Source: Streptomyces sp. NBC_00341
Lineage (GTDB): Bacteria > Actinomycetota > Actinomycetes > Streptomycetales > Streptomycetaceae
NCBI RefSeq assembly: GCF_041435055.1
Contig: NZ_CP108002.1
Location: forward strand, 1,116,001 to 1,180,000
Reading direction: 5' to 3'
DNA: 64,000 nt
The translations under genes and the position numbers were made by a program. Numbering within the stretch: position 1 is the stretch's first letter; every line of letters starts with the position of its first letter. Shown in pieces: positions 53,074 to 61,104 of this stretch. The notes beneath the pieces were generated by a model. The model was not told where the DNA came from and made no database searches. It saw only the letters and a list, made by a program, of their open reading frames with translations.

Positions 53074-53781
53074 ATGGAGTACGCAATGCCGGACACCCAA
53101 CCGCCGCGGACCACGGGCCCGGACGCCGCGGCCGCTTACGAACCGACCGGGCGCACGGTCCCGACCCGCTCCCGCGAACGGGCCGCGTACGACCGCGAGC
53201 AGATCCACTCGATACTCGACGAGGCCTATGTCTGTCACCTCGGCTTCGTACGCGACGGCGCCCCCGTCGTCCTTCCGACGCTCTTCGGCCGGATCGGTGA
53301 GCGGCTCTACGTGCACGGCTCCACCGGCTCCCGCCCGCTGCGGACGGCGGGCGGGAGCTCCGACGGACTCGCCGTGTGCCTGACGGTGACGCATGTCGAC
53401 GGGCTGGTGCTGGCCCGCTCCGCCTTCCACCACTCGCTCAACTACCGCTCGGTGGTGGTGCACGGGACCGCGCACGCGGTGACGGACCCCGAGGAGCGGC
53501 GCACCGCGCTCGACGCGATCGTGGAGCAGGTGGTTCCGGGGCGCTCGCGGGACTCACGTCCGGCCAACGAGAAGGAGCTGGCGGCCACCGCCGTGCTCCG
53601 GCTGGATCTGCGGGAGGTGTCCGCGAAGGTCCGCACCGGCGGCCCGAACGACGAACCCGAAGACCTCGCACTGCCCCACTGGACGGGCGTCGTCCCGCTC
53701 ACGCACGGATTCGCGGCCCCCGTCCCCGCGGCCGACCTCGATCCCGCCATCGCGGTTCCGGACTACCTCAAGGCACTCTGA
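53074..53781 (+). CDS. Pyridoxamine-5'-phosphate-oxidase family FMN-binding split-barrel protein
   Basis: A 235-residue protein of the group with N-terminal YDREQIHSILDEAYVCHLGF, FGRIGERLYVHGSTGSRPL and HSLNYRSVVVHGTAH, typical of flavin-nucleotide-binding proteins annotated as PNPOx-like. The start may be 53074 or 53086. Divergent to a MocR regulator, a pairing that fits a role in B6 vitamer or amine metabolism, but the biochemical reaction is unproven for this subgroup. Confidence 0.9.
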   Translation: MEYAMPDTQPPRTTGPDAAAAYEPTGRTVPTRSRERAAYDREQIHSILDEAYVCHLGFVRDGAPVVLPTLFGRIGERLYVHGSTGSRPLRTAGGSSDGLAVCLTVTHVDGLVLARSAFHHSLNYRSVVVHGTAHAVTDPEERRTALDAIVEQVVPGRSRDSRPANEKELAATAVLRLDLREVSAKVRTGGPNDEPEDLALPHWTGVVPLTHGFAAPVPAADLDPAIAVPDYLKAL

Positions 53782-53838
53782 ACCACCCCGGACGGCGGAC
53801 CGGCCCTCGCCTGACAGTGGACCGGCCCGCCGGCTCCG

Positions 53839-54795
53839 TCAGGCGTGGGCGGCCGCCGCACGGCGGGCGTCCGCCGCGCTCCGCATCTCGGCCACCGCCA
53901 GCCCGGCCACCGCTGTGAGCAGCAACAGGGTCCCGGCGACGGTGGCGGCGGTGAGCTCCTCGCGGAGCACCACGACGGCGATGAACGCCGCACTCACCGG
54001 TTCGAGAAGCATGATCACCGAGACGGTGGCAGCGCGCACCACCGCGGCTCCCGCGAAGTAGAGCGCGTAGGCGAGTGCGGTCGGGATGGCGGCGACGTAC
54101 GCCATCAGGGCCACCACCTGCACCGGGTGCGCGGTCGCCGGCACGATTCCCTCACCGGCCGCCATCGGCAGCAGCAGCACCGCAGCGATGGCGAACGCCC
54201 AGGCGCTGGTCGCGAGCGCGTCGGCCCCGCCACCGTCCCGGCCGAGCCAACGGGTCAGCAGGGTGATCGACGCGTATCCGGCCGCGGAGAGCAGGGCCAG
54301 CGCGATACCGGCGGGCCGCACCGTACCGGCGTCGCCGCCGAGCACCAGTACGGCCAGCCCGGTCAGCGCGCCCGCCACCGCGGCGATCCCGCCGCCGCCC
54401 AGCCGCTCGCCCATGGTGATCCGGGCGCCGACGGCGATGAGGACGGGGCCCGCCCCGAGCGTGACGACGGTCCCGACCGCGAGGCCGGTGACCTGGACCG
54501 CGGCGAAGTAGGCGGTCTGGAAGACGGTGAGCCCCACACCGGTACCGACGATCCGCAGCAGCCGACGACGACGGGGCTCGGCAGCGGCTGCGGCCCGCGC
54601 GGGCCGCAACGCCAGCGCGGCGAGCAGGAGGACGAGGCCGCCCGCGCATCGCCAGAACGACAGCGCGAGGGGGCCGAGATCACTGGCCCCGAAGACCAGC
54701 GAGGCGGCGGCACCGGCCGTACCCCAGGCCACTCCGGCGATGATCAAATAGCACAGGCTCCGCCCGGCGGACAGGCCGGAAGCAGGATTCGACAC
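53839..54795 (-). CDS. EamA/DMT family transporter
   Basis: A 318-residue membrane protein with ten hydrophobic segments in two EamA repeats ([20 protein letters not shown] first; [23 protein letters not shown] in the second). Probable exporter of amino acids or other small metabolites. It is the second of two EamA genes on this strand; a 152-bp gap between them carries a short Pro-rich leader ORF and an attenuator-like hairpin, suggesting separate control of this gene. Confidence 0.92.
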   Translation of the reverse strand: MSNPASGLSAGRSLCYLIIAGVAWGTAGAAASLVFGASDLGPLALSFWRCAGGLVLLLAALALRPARAAAAAEPRRRRLLRIVGTGVGLTVFQTAYFAAVQVTGLAVGTVVTLGAGPVLIAVGARITMGERLGGGGIAAVAGALTGLAVLVLGGDAGTVRPAGIALALLSAAGYASITLLTRWLGRDGGGADALATSAWAFAIAAVLLLPMAAGEGIVPATAHPVQVVALMAYVAAIPTALAYALYFAGAAVVRAATVSVIMLLEPVSAAFIAVVVLREELTAATVAGTLLLLTAVAGLAVAEMRSAADARRAAAAHA

Positions 54796-54845
54796 GTGAC
54801 TTCTCCAAGGAAGACGGGAAGGTGGTCGCTCCGCACGCGGGCAGC

Positions 54846-54884
54846 GACGAACCGCTCGGGGACTGCCCGAGCCCGGTCTTCGTC
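54846..54884 (-). promoter_or_regulatory. Attenuator-like hairpin with an alternative pairing
   Basis: On the minus strand GACGAA..CCG and GGCTCGGG pair with CCCGAG..CGG.TTCGTC around a CAGTC loop, a long stem with a 2-nt bulge. The loop-proximal GGGCAG can instead pair with CTGCCC just downstream (54839-54844), giving mutually exclusive structures between the leader ORF and the transporter start. Confidence 0.45.
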
Positions 54885-54901
54885 AGAGGTGGCCGCCCGC
54901 G

Positions 54902-54937
54902 CTAAGCGGCGGGAGGCGGAAGTACGGTGAGATGCAT
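54902..54937 (-). CDS. Putative 11-residue leader peptide MHLTVLPPPAA
   Basis: ATG 54937 with AGGGTG six bases upstream; 11 codons and a TAG. It contains three consecutive Pro codons, a known ribosome-slowing motif, and is followed by the hairpin at 54846-54884 and then the EamA gene at 54795. Layout resembles ribosome-mediated attenuation. It may equally be a chance ORF. Confidence 0.4.
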   Translation of the reverse strand: MHLTVLPPPAA

Positions 54938-54947
54938 GATCGTCACC

Positions 54948-55952
54948 CTACGAGGCGGCACGGCCCGGGGACAACTCCCCCTCGGCCCCTGCGAGCTCAC
55001 CGCCCGGCCCTGAGGCGACGGGTCCCGAGGGCGCCTTCGGTGTCGAGGACTGCGCGATGAAGGCACCGAACAGCACCAGGAAACCGCCGATGAGCTGCGG
55101 GGCCGCGAGATGTTCCCCGAGCAGGACCCAGGCGAGCACGGTCGCGATGACCGCTTCCAGACAGGCGACGACGCCCGCGACGGCCGGGGACAGCATCCGC
55201 ACCGAGATCACTCCGGTGACGTACGCGATGACGGTGGCCAGCAGCACGATCCAGACGAGCAGCAGCCAGGCGGGCACATCCGTGCCGTTCATGGCGGTGC
55301 TCCCCCCGAGCAGGGACCAGTCCATGCCCCAGGGCCGGGCCACCACGGTGAGGACGGCGGTGCCGATCAGCAGCCCATAGGCGATGACCCCGAGCGGGTG
55401 CGGAGTCCCGGCACCCGCCCCCTGCTCGCCGCTGCCCTGATCGGAGAGGACGAAGTAGCCGACCTGGCAGCAGGCGGCGGCGAGTGCGAGCAGCAGGCCG
55501 ACGACGTCGAAGGTCAGCCCGGACCACACCTCGACCACGCACGCCAGACCGCCCACGGCCAGGACCACGCCCACCGCGGCCGCCCGGGTGACCGGGCGGC
55601 GCTGGACGAAGCGCACCCAGCCCAGGACGAGCGCCGGCGCGAGGTATTCGACCAGCAGCGCCACACCGACCGGGATGCGCGAGATCGCCACGAAGTAGCA
55701 GGCCTGGACGCCCGCGACGGCGAGCAGGCCGAAGCCCAGCAGCAGCGCGGGCCGGCTGCGCACCAGAGCGCGGTGGCGCCAGGCCACCGGGAGCATGACG
55801 AGCGCGGCGCCCGCCACCCGGAGCCACACCACGTGGAGCGGGTCGAGCCCCGCCTCGATCAGCGGCTTGGCCGCCACTCCGGAACCGCCGAATGCGAAGG
55901 CCGAGGCGAGGGCGATTCCCAGGCCGGCGCTTCTCCCCTGAGACGCGTGCAT
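54948..55952 (-). CDS. EamA/DMT family transporter
   Basis: A 334-residue ten-helix transporter (IALASAFAFGGSGVAAKPLIEAG; CYFVAISRIPVGVALLVEYLAPALVLGW), RhtA-like. Start at MHASQGRSAG (55952); the frame is open 20 codons further but without family similarity. The C-terminus is a hydrophilic tail of about 30 residues (STPKAPSGPVASGPGG...). Located upstream of the second EamA gene on the same strand. Confidence 0.92.
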   Translation of the reverse strand: MHASQGRSAGLGIALASAFAFGGSGVAAKPLIEAGLDPLHVVWLRVAGAALVMLPVAWRHRALVRSRPALLLGFGLLAVAGVQACYFVAISRIPVGVALLVEYLAPALVLGWVRFVQRRPVTRAAAVGVVLAVGGLACVVEVWSGLTFDVVGLLLALAAACCQVGYFVLSDQGSGEQGAGAGTPHPLGVIAYGLLIGTAVLTVVARPWGMDWSLLGGSTAMNGTDVPAWLLLVWIVLLATVIAYVTGVISVRMLSPAVAGVVACLEAVIATVLAWVLLGEHLAAPQLIGGFLVLFGAFIAQSSTPKAPSGPVASGPGGELAGAEGELSPGRAAS

Positions 55953-56088
55953 CGGCACATCATGACAGCTGCCGTCAGGAGCGTCACCCCGGTGACACCT
56001 GACGCGGGTCACACCCCGCCGTCACCGCCTCCCCTCCTGCGAGAACCCCCCACGGGAAGCCGCCGGAACCTCCCTCCAGAACCGCCCG

Positions 56089-56535
56089 TCAGGACCGCCC
56101 GGCGGCCGATGCCACCGCACGGGCCACCGCGGGCGCGTCCATGTAGTCGCGGACCCGGGTGATCAGACCGTCGCTGACCTCGATGATCAGCAGTCCGGGG
56201 ACGCGGGCCCGCTCGCCCCCGGCGAACTCCACCACGACCACGTGTCCGGCGATGACCGTGCCCGGCTCTGTGGCCCCGTGCACGACCACGTCCGTAATCT
56301 CGACCACCCGGAACGGGCTGGCGCCCCAGGCCGCCCGGTAGCCCGCCCGGACCTCCTCCCGGCCCTCGAACCGCTCGGGAAAGCCGGGCGCGGAGAACGG
56401 GAACTCGTGCACCGCGTCCACGGCGTACAGATCGGCCAGACCGTCCGCCGACTTGTCTCTCATGGCCTGGTGATACCGGTCCAGTACCGGGCGGAGCGCG
56501 GGAGAGCCGGGCGCCTGCGAAGCCGTCATGGACAT
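56089..56535 (-). CDS. SnoaL/NTF2-like small protein (ketosteroid isomerase fold)
   Basis: About 148 residues: RPVLDRYHQAMRDKSADGLADLYAVDAVHEFPF, then EGREEVRAGYRAAWG and a beta-rich second half, the NTF2-like pattern. Such proteins are cyclases, isomerases or dehydratases of small molecules, or merely binding proteins. Start may be 56547, 56535 or 56529. Divergent to a TetR gene, with a perfect operator overlapping its start region, so it is the probable regulated target. Confidence 0.85.
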   Translation of the reverse strand: MSMTASQAPGSPALRPVLDRYHQAMRDKSADGLADLYAVDAVHEFPFSAPGFPERFEGREEVRAGYRAAWGASPFRVVEITDVVVHGATEPGTVIAGHVVVVEFAGGERARVPGLLIIEVSDGLITRVRDYMDAPAVARAVASAAGRS

Positions 56536-56541
56536 CACTCC

Positions 56542-56567
56542 ATTCACTCAACACCTGTTGAGTGAAT
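56542..56567. promoter_or_regulatory. TetR operator
   Basis: Perfect inverted repeat: ATTCACTCAACA (56542-56553), two bases, then its complement (56556-56567), between the divergent NTF2-like and TetR genes. Confidence 0.85.
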
Positions 56568-56616
56568 TAGGCTACGGGCCGTCTTGGCTTCGGTCAACAG
56601 TTGTAGAGTCACCCCT

Positions 56617-57204
56617 GTGACCAGTCCTCCCGTCTCCCGTGCCGACCGTCGGCGAGCCACCGAGGCGCGCATTCTCGACCGCGCCCGGGAGCAGTTCGCG
56701 ACCAAGGGCTTCGACCGCACCACCATCAGAGCGGTCGCGGCGTCGGCCGACGTCGACCCGGCCCTGGTGATGCAGTACTTCGGGTCGAAGCGCGGGCTCT
56801 TCGCCCAAGCCGTGCAGGCACCCCCGGCGGCGCAGGCGTCGGCGGACGGCGCGGCACTTCTGGATCAGCTGCTGGCCACCCTGGGCGTCAAGCTCGGTGG
56901 CCTGCCCGACGGCACACTGGCGCTGCTGCGCTCCATGCTCACGGACCCGGCCTCGGCCGATCACGCCCGGCAGACGCTCGGCCGGCAGATCTCCGGCATC
57001 GCCGGCGCACTGCCGACGGACGGGGACGGAGACGGGGACGGCCAGGACGCGGAGTTGCGTGCCGCACTGATCGTCACCACGATGCTGGGCGTCACCATCG
57101 GCCATCATCTGCTGGGGCTCGACGCCATGCGGGATGCCCCGGCAGGACGCATCGGCACCCTGCTCCGCCCGGCCCTCGCCGCTCTCGCCCGGCCGCCCGA
57201 CTGA
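56617..57204 (+). CDS. TetR family transcriptional regulator
   Basis: A 195-residue TetR protein: N-terminal HTH (RADRRRATEARILDRARE then TIRAVAASADVDPALVMQYFGSKRGLFAQAV) and an Ala/Leu-rich C-terminal ligand domain with a short Asp-Gly repeat (DGDGDGDG) near residue 145. GTG 56617 is chosen as start since the HTH begins shortly after; the frame is open to 56584. It should repress itself and the divergent NTF2-like gene through the 26-bp operator. Confidence 0.93.
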   Translation: MTSPPVSRADRRRATEARILDRAREQFATKGFDRTTIRAVAASADVDPALVMQYFGSKRGLFAQAVQAPPAAQASADGAALLDQLLATLGVKLGGLPDGTLALLRSMLTDPASADHARQTLGRQISGIAGALPTDGDGDGDGQDAELRAALIVTTMLGVTIGHHLLGLDAMRDAPAGRIGTLLRPALAALARPPD

Positions 57205-57213
57205 GCCCGGCGG

Positions 57214-57756
57214 TCAGCCCAGGCCGGAGGCCTCGCCGATCCGGTCCGCGAGCAGCACCGTGTCGACTCCCGCCCGCTCCAGCACCTCGACGGCCCGGCA
57301 CTGCCGGTCCGCGGCCAGCGCCCCAAGCAGATCGAGACCGCCTGCCCGCTCCCGACCGCGGAGCCCCGCACGCCGGTGCGCCTCCTCCATCGCAGAGGCG
57401 GCGGAGGGCGACCAGCCCTCCACCCCCGCGCCCGGTGCGCCCGACACCACCGGAATCGCTCCGGAGTCCTCGACAGCACCCTGCCAGCGGAGCCCGTAGC
57501 CGATACTGCGCTGGACGAGATAGCCGAGCACCCTGGCCAGCTGCGGTCCGCCGTCGAAGGCGGTGCGGACCGCGGGGTCGGACTCGATCAGGGAGTGCAG
57601 CAGATGAGCTGTGTCGATCTGCTGATCGCCGTCACGGAGGGCGCGCCTGCGCGCACCCGTCACCACGACGGCCAGCTCGTCGGTGAGCTCGGCGTCGGTC
57701 TCGGCACGGTGGTTCGGTGCGGGTTGCTGAGGAATCCGCGGTGTCCGGTTCTGCAC
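57214..57756 (-). CDS. Clp N-terminal-domain protein (no ATPase)
   Basis: A 180-residue protein with the double Clp-R repeat: VVVTGARRRALRDGDQQIDTAHLLHSLIESDP and, after a Gly/Pro linker, SAMEEAHRRAGLRGRERAGGLDLLGALAADR. The ATPase modules of ClpC/ClpB are missing. Stand-alone Clp-N proteins may act as adaptors or substrate-binding proteins for Clp chaperones. Convergent with the TetR gene, 9 bp apart. Confidence 0.85.
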   Translation of the reverse strand: MQNRTPRIPQQPAPNHRAETDAELTDELAVVVTGARRRALRDGDQQIDTAHLLHSLIESDPAVRTAFDGGPQLARVLGYLVQRSIGYGLRWQGAVEDSGAIPVVSGAPGAGVEGWSPSAASAMEEAHRRAGLRGRERAGGLDLLGALAADRQCRAVEVLERAGVDTVLLADRIGEASGLG

Positions 57757-57999
57757 ACTCCCACCTCATCAGCCCTGACGGACCGGATCGTCCCCGGAGA
57801 GGCCCATTGACACATCCCACCCGAGTTGGGCACAGAAGCGCGACTCCTCCTCCTTACGGATGAGATCGCGCCGTTCTGGAATCCAATCCCGGGAATCGGC
57901 GCGCGCCGCCTTGCCCCGCGCTCCTCGAGCAACCGGAAACGCCCCCGCGCACGTCCCACAGCCCGGAGCACTGTTGCGGCGGCGGGAGGGGTGCCGGAG

Positions 58000-58194
58000 G
58001 TGAGCTGGCTGGTCGCCCTGCCCGCACTCGACGGGCGTGACTACGTCTACCGGGTCCACGCGCCCCGCGACGCGCTGCCCGCCGACCTGTTCTGGGCGGC
58101 GTTCCACTGCCACGACGACGGTCCGCACCCGCGCGCCTCCGACCGCTTCGACTCCGCGCGGATCTGGCGGATCGGAACAGAACCCTGGATCTGA
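58000..58194 (+). CDS. Small hypothetical protein
   Basis: A 64-residue soluble protein from GTG 58000 (SWLVALPALDGRDYVYRVHA ... IWRIGTEPWI), with GGAGGG about nine bases upstream; an alternative GTG is at 57991 and the frame is open to 57826 with less protein-like sequence. No motif recognised. It lies between the divergent Clp-N gene and the SRPBCC gene. Confidence 0.5.
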   Translation: MSWLVALPALDGRDYVYRVHAPRDALPADLFWAAFHCHDDGPHPRASDRFDSARIWRIGTEPWI

Positions 58195-58272
58195 CAGTTC
58201 ATCAGTATTGAATGTTCAAGCCTCTGCGGCTACGTTCCGCGACACCGTAACCCGCCGAGAAGGGGTGGTCGC

Positions 58273-58704
58273 ATGGCCGAAGTCAGTGCAGAGGCGCGCA
58301 TCGAGGCACCGGCCGAGAAGGTCTGGGCCCAGCTGACCGACTTCAGCACGTACGGGGAGTGGAACGCCACCCACACCAGCTTCCCGAAGGGCGGACCGGA
58401 CACGCTGGAGCTCGCGGGGACCTATGAGGAGAACATGAAGCTCATGGGGTTCCCGGCCGAGGTGACGTGGACGATCGCCGAGCTGGATGACGGCCGCCTG
58501 CTGACGACCACCGGGAAGGGCCCCATGGGCGTCAACCTGAAGATGCGCTACGCGCTGACACCGGACGGGGACGCCACCACGGTCCGCATCGACGGCGAGT
58601 TCACCGGGGCGGCGGTCTCCCTGATGGCCGGAAAGCTCAAGGATTCGGCCACTGCCGCCCTCATCGAGTCACTGCGCAAACTGGACGGGCTGATCATCGC
58701 CTGA
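58273..58704 (+). CDS. SRPBCC (START-like) family protein
   Basis: A 143-residue polyketide-cyclase/START-fold protein beginning EVSAEARIEAPAEKVWAQLTDFSTYGEWN and ending with a long C-terminal helix. Related to the Mycobacterium Rv0910-type family. Binds a hydrophobic ligand; function otherwise unknown. Start has GAGAAGGGG upstream. Ends before a strong bidirectional hairpin shared with the PadR gene. Confidence 0.88.
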   Translation: MAEVSAEARIEAPAEKVWAQLTDFSTYGEWNATHTSFPKGGPDTLELAGTYEENMKLMGFPAEVTWTIAELDDGRLLTTTGKGPMGVNLKMRYALTPDGDATTVRIDGEFTGAAVSLMAGKLKDSATAALIESLRKLDGLIIA

Positions 58705-58767
58705 AAGCCGACGGACGGCCGTACCGGCGGACCGGCCGCACACATCCCAGCCGTTCGCACAGCGGCA

Positions 58768-58806
58768 TCGAAAAGGTCCCGCGGGACGTCCGCGGGACCT
58801 TTTCGA
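58768..58806. terminator. Bidirectional stem-loop terminator
   Basis: Perfect 17-bp arms 58768-58784 and 58790-58806 (TCGAAAAGGTCCCGCGG) with a 5-nt loop and A/T tracts on the stem base; between convergent SRPBCC and PadR genes. Confidence 0.88.
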
Positions 58807-58837
58807 CGTACAGCTCCTCAGTCTTCGCACCGCCGGC

Positions 58838-59464
58838 TCAGTGCTCGTCGGCGAGAATCAGGTAGAGCTTCTTGCGGGCGTCGTTGATGACCGTGAGCGC
58901 CTTGTCGCGCTGGTCGGCGGAGCCGGTCTTCCAGACCTGGCCGAACGCCTCCATCAGGCCGAATCCGGCCTGCCGGATCTCGTTGACGCCTTCCCAGTCG
59001 ACGCCGCGGCCGGCCTCTTCCCAGGGCGCCTCGGGTCCCGACTCCACCTCGGTGCGGCCGGCGTCGGTCAGCGTGAACAGCTTCTTGCCGCCCTCACTGG
59101 CACTGACGATCAGGCCCTCGTCCTCCAGGAGCTGAAGGGTCGGGTACACCGAGCCGGGACTGGGCCGCCAGGCCCCGCCGCTGCGCTCGCCGATCTCCTG
59201 GATCATCTCGTAGCCGTGCATCGGCCGGTCCTTCAGCAGGGCCAGGATCGACGCGCGTACGTCACCGCGGCGCGCCCTCCCCCGGCCACCGCCCCGGCCG
59301 CGCCCGCCCCCGAAGGGGCCACCGCCGAAGGGTCCGCCGCCGAACGGCGGTCCGAACTGCCCGAAGGCCGCCCGGCGCCCCTCGAAGTCACCCCGTCCGC
59401 GCTCGCCGTGCCCGCCGGGGCCATGCCCGTGTCCATGTCCGTGTTCGTATCCGTGTGATCGCAT
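58838..59464 (-). CDS. PadR family regulator with a His/Gly-rich N-terminus
   Basis: A 208-residue protein. Residues 1-75 are low-complexity: GYEHGHGHGHG near the start, then repeated FGGGP units and GRGRGGGRGRARR. Residues 75-165 form the PadR winged helix (ILALLKDRPMHGYEMIQEIGE, then SPGSVYPTLQLLEDEGLI), followed by a short dimerisation region. The His-Gly stretch could bind a metal such as nickel or zinc. An inverted repeat lies 15 bp upstream of the start, suggesting autoregulation. Confidence 0.92.
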   Translation of the reverse strand: MRSHGYEHGHGHGHGPGGHGERGRGDFEGRRAAFGQFGPPFGGGPFGGGPFGGGRGRGGGRGRARRGDVRASILALLKDRPMHGYEMIQEIGERSGGAWRPSPGSVYPTLQLLEDEGLIVSASEGGKKLFTLTDAGRTEVESGPEAPWEEAGRGVDWEGVNEIRQAGFGLMEAFGQVWKTGSADQRDKALTVINDARKKLYLILADEH

Positions 59465-59478
59465 GACTGCACTCCTTC

Positions 59479-59510
59479 TATCGTTGATCGGTCGCGATGC
59501 TTCAACGATA
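59479..59510. promoter_or_regulatory. PadR-type operator
   Basis: TATCGTTGA (59479-59487) and TCAACGATA (59502-59510) form a perfect 9-bp inverted repeat with 14-bp spacing, 15 bp upstream of the PadR start codon. Confidence 0.65.
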
Positions 59511-59550
59511 TATCGGAACCGGTCGCCTGACAAACCCCCTGCTGAAACCG

Positions 59551-59597
59551 GTGTCCTGTGACAGCGAATCTCGTTCGATTGACACTGAACTTTGACC
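59551..59597 (+). repeat. Left terminal inverted repeat (47 bp)
   Basis: Pairs with 60960-61006 in inverted orientation, 40 of 47 bases identical, with a perfect outer 14 bp. Confidence 0.8.
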
Positions 59598-59639
59598 GTC
59601 GCGGTTGGAGGCACGGTGGGGGGAACCGGCTCATGCGTA

Positions 59640-60085
59640 CGGAGACCCGGCGTTATCCGCCTTTGAGCTGGACTTTCTTGAGTCTGGTGAGCGTTGTCGC
59701 GGGTCGTTGGGCCAGTTGTGGAGTACGCGGTTCGAGGGCGTCCAGCCGGTACTACTTCGTACGCCTTGCTGACGGGCGGGCCAGGGTGGTCGATGTCCGG
59801 TCCGCGGCGGAGGTCTTCGAGGAACCGCTGCCGTTGTGGTCGGGAGCCGGGCGGGTCAGCGATCGGCTGCAGGTCCTGCCGGTGCTGTTCCATCTGCTGT
59901 GGTCCGGGCGGCTGGGCACGGACCTGGAGTCCGTGGTGCTGGGGGCGGACAGTCCCGTCTGGACCCTGCGAGACCTGCGGAGGACCGCTACCAGCAGGGC
60001 CCTGCCAGGAACAACGCCGGACGTGCTCACAGCGCTGCCGCCAGAAGGCATACCGGCAGCGGAAGGCCCAACCGGCCCCGCCTAG
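59640..60085 (+). pseudogene. TnsA-like transposase subunit remnant
   Basis: The frame encodes SRYYFVRLADGRARVVDVR near 59747, resembling the PDYF..LADGR.RVVDVR endonuclease core of actinobacterial TnsA-like proteins, then DRLQVLPVLFHLLWSGRLGTDL. The part before it (WTFLSLVSVVAGRWASC) does not match, implying an internal deletion, and the end shifts frame into a Cys-containing segment CETCGGPL then TCSQRCRQKAYRQRKA. Not expected to be functional. Confidence 0.5.
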
Positions 60086-60094
60086 GCTGGCGCG

Positions 60095-60946
60095 GTGACT
60101 GATGAGCAGAAACGGGTGCAGCCGTCGGGAGTGTGGGCCACGGCGGTGGGGGTGGCCAGGGTGCGGGCGCTGGAGACCGAGCGGGAGAACGCGCTGTTCC
60201 GCGACCCACTGGCACAGGCCTTCGCCACCGCCGGTGGCCTATGGCCCTCCTCGCCGCCGCTGCCCGATGACGAGGCCGCGCGCCGCCGTCGGCTGGCCGT
60301 GTCGTTCTCCATCGTCATCAGGACGAAGTTCCTCGACGACCTGTTGCAGCAGGCCTCCGCGTCCGGGGTCCGGCAGGTCGTGCTGCTCGGCGCCGGCATG
60401 GACAGCCGGGCCTTCCGGATCGACTGGCCCGAGGACACCCGGCTGTTCGAGGTCGACACCGCCGCGCCACTGGACTTCAAGGCTTCGGTGCTGCGCCAGG
60501 AGCGGGCCGTCGCACGCTGCGAGCGGATCACCGTCGCGGTGGATCTGCGTGAGGACTGGCCAGCCGCGCTGGCCGCCGCAGGGCACGACCCGGCCGCGCC
60601 GACCGCGTGGATCGGCGAAGGACTGCTGATCTATCTGCCCGAGGACGCGGTGGAGCTGCTGCTGGCCCGGATCAGCGCGCAGTCGGCAGCCGGCAGCCGG
60701 ATGGGGCTGACGTTGGGCTCGCGCGGCGTGATCGAGCGCTTCGGCGCGGACGCCGTGCCGGGATCGGCGGCGTCCATGTGGGTCTCGGAGATGCCCGACG
60801 ACCCGGTGGGCTGGCTGGCCGGGCACGGCTGGGAGGCCGAAAGCCACACCCTGCGCGAGCGCGCTGCCGCCTACGACCGCCCGATCAGCACCCCGCCGCA
60901 GCGCGAGGAGCGGCCCGGCGGGCTGATCTCGGCGGTCCGCCGGTAG
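60095..60946 (+). CDS. SAM-dependent methyltransferase (LCM/TIGR00027-like)
   Basis: A 283-residue class I methyltransferase of the leucine-carboxyl-methyltransferase-like group: SAM motif VVLLGAGMDSRAFRIDWP near residue 100, LFEVDTAAPLDFKASVL, and IGEGLLIYLPEDAVELLL near 175. GTG start at 60095. It is enclosed by the 47-bp inverted repeats and thus probably cargo of the mobile element. Substrate unknown. Confidence 0.9.
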   Translation: MTDEQKRVQPSGVWATAVGVARVRALETERENALFRDPLAQAFATAGGLWPSSPPLPDDEAARRRRLAVSFSIVIRTKFLDDLLQQASASGVRQVVLLGAGMDSRAFRIDWPEDTRLFEVDTAAPLDFKASVLRQERAVARCERITVAVDLREDWPAALAAAGHDPAAPTAWIGEGLLIYLPEDAVELLLARISAQSAAGSRMGLTLGSRGVIERFGADAVPGSAASMWVSEMPDDPVGWLAGHGWEAESHTLRERAAAYDRPISTPPQREERPGGLISAVRR

Positions 60947-60959
60947 AGCGCCTCCCGGC

Positions 60960-61006
60960 GGTCAAACTTCAGTGGCAATCGGTCAAGGTTCACTGTCACA
61001 GGACAC
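60960..61006 (-). repeat. Right terminal inverted repeat (47 bp)
   Basis: Inverted partner of 59551-59597; begins 13 bp after the methyltransferase stop. Confidence 0.8.
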
Positions 61007-61104
61007 GGTCGTCACCTGCGTCAGTGGTTGTTGATCGATTGCAGGCGAAGGCCGACCGCGGACTGCGACGATGACTCTCCTCGACGGGTCTGTAATGTGC
61101 GGCA

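Larger units (their letters stand above)
59551..61006. mobile_element. 1.46-kb element with 47-bp terminal inverted repeats, probably Tn7-like and non-autonomous
   Basis: The two ends match at 40 of 47 positions in inverted orientation and both begin GTGTCCTGTGACAG. Each end contains two related 15-bp sites spaced 21 bp apart (for example CACTGAACTTTGACC and CAGTGAACCTTGACC), the tandem layout of transposase-binding sites in Tn7-like elements. Inside are a TnsA-like remnant and an intact methyltransferase gene. No convincing target duplication is visible (only CGG flanks both ends when the terminal base pair is left out). Confidence 0.6.

Noticed and set aside
59541..61015. A 5-bp target-site duplication of the Tn7-like element
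   Set aside because: Flanking bases do not match over 5 bp; only CGG is shared, which is not significant in this GC-rich DNA.
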